Assembly: GCA_013154075.1 (NCBI GenBank)
Contig: JAADDG010000021.1
Location: 1 to 5,726 of the forward strand
Origin: Campylobacterota bacterium
Lineage (GTDB): Bacteria > Campylobacterota > Campylobacteria > Campylobacterales > JAADDG01
DNA: 5,726 nt
Direction: 5' to 3'
The notes beneath the pieces are model-generated. The model saw only the letters and a program-made list of their open reading frames with translations. It was not told the DNA's origin and did not search any database. Below are positions 5,297 through 5,726 of this stretch, piece after piece. Position numbers and translations under genes: made by a program. Position 1 is the first letter of the stretch. Each line of letters opens with the position of its first letter.

Positions 5297-5726
5297 TAAG
5301 ATTTTATCGGTTTTAGTGCGATGATTATTCTATTTAATCTATCTTTGAATAGAATTTTACCATTAGATACTTTATATGTGATATTATATTTTCCGTCTTC
5401 TTTTATTTTTTGAATAAATCCGCTTTCGGTTTCTTGCATATTCGCTCCGTTGAAGATAGGTTTGCCTTTAAGTACGTTTTCCAAAAGATTATCGGGATAG
5501 TATTTGCTTAAATATTTTCTATTGAAACTCTCTTTATCTACACAGTAGCTGTTTACGCATACGCCGCTATCGTTTAGAGTTAGATCCATCAAAATATTGC
5601 CCATGGCAAATATTTGTAAATTTGCGTAGTTTGGAGCCGTTTTTAAAAATCCCGTATCTCTGTAAGCGATTTTTTTTGTTTTGAAAGTTACCAAAAGCGC
5701 TTCCGATTTTTCCACTTTAGGTTTTA
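5296..5726 (-). CDS. Conserved protein of unknown function, C-terminal part (5' end outside window)
   Basis: About 142 residues are visible and the frame stays open to the window edge (KPK precedes the GTG at 5715), so that GTG need not be the start and the true N-terminus is missing. I cannot name the family with confidence. The product is soluble-looking and mixed in charge, with no membrane segment in the visible part. Visible traits are a VTFKTKKIAYRDTGF start, a GVCVNSYC cysteine pair, FNRKYLSKYYPDNLLENVLKG in the middle, and a beta-rich C-terminus with YNITYKVSNGKILFKDR. The overall pattern recalls small conserved Campylobacterota envelope proteins or lipoproteins, but a signal peptide or lipobox would lie outside the window, so this is only a guess. 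It ends 18 nt before the DUF89 gene and is probably co-transcribed with it. Confidence 0.7.
   Translation of the reverse strand, partial: KPKVEKSEALLVTFKTKKIAYRDTGFLKTAPNYANLQIFAMGNILMDLTLNDSGVCVNSYCVDKESFNRKYLSKYYPDNLLENVLKGKPIFNGANMQETESGFIQKIKEDGKYNITYKVSNGKILFKDRLNRIIIALKPIKS

Overview
The window fits a member of the Campylobacterota (formerly Epsilonproteobacteria). The glmM-lspA pair, a threonyl-tRNA synthetase shortened at its N-terminus, an IF3 beginning MSKKKDVLLN and the AGA-rich, AT-leaning codon use all point that way. I recognise the families from memory; the genus is not resolved, although a free-living vent or sulfur-cycle lineage is plausible.

Region 1 (1-1015, + strand): the 3' part of glmM, a cell-wall precursor enzyme cut by the window edge, overlaps lspA, the lipoprotein signal peptidase, by 8 nt. 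Region 2 (1016-3533, + strand): an AT-rich spacer with a predicted sigma-70 promoter leads into tRNA-Val(GAC). Only about 25 nt later comes thrS, and thrS overlaps infC by 4 nt. The tRNA, the synthetase and IF3 can be read as one transcript. Region 3 (3534-4349, + strand): a strong-looking TATAAT box precedes rpmI (L35). It is followed by an unusual 89-nt structured spacer, rplT (L20), a perfect 10-bp hairpin and tRNA-Ser(GGA). This is the classic thrS-infC-rpmI-rplT translation cluster, bracketed by two tRNA genes.

Region 4 (4350-5726, - strand): a convergent pair of genes. A DUF89/ARMT1-like metal-dependent phosphatase (COG1578 type, N-terminal CxxC) lies 18 nt downstream of the 3' part of a conserved protein that I cannot name and that runs off the window.

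Most of the window is housekeeping sequence. I see no mobile element, CRISPR array, defence module or clearly new system. The points most worth a second look are the structured rpmI-rplT spacer, which can pair with the rplT ribosome binding site (a candidate L20-responsive leader), the tightly constrained TTG start of infC, and the uncharacterised DUF89 pair.
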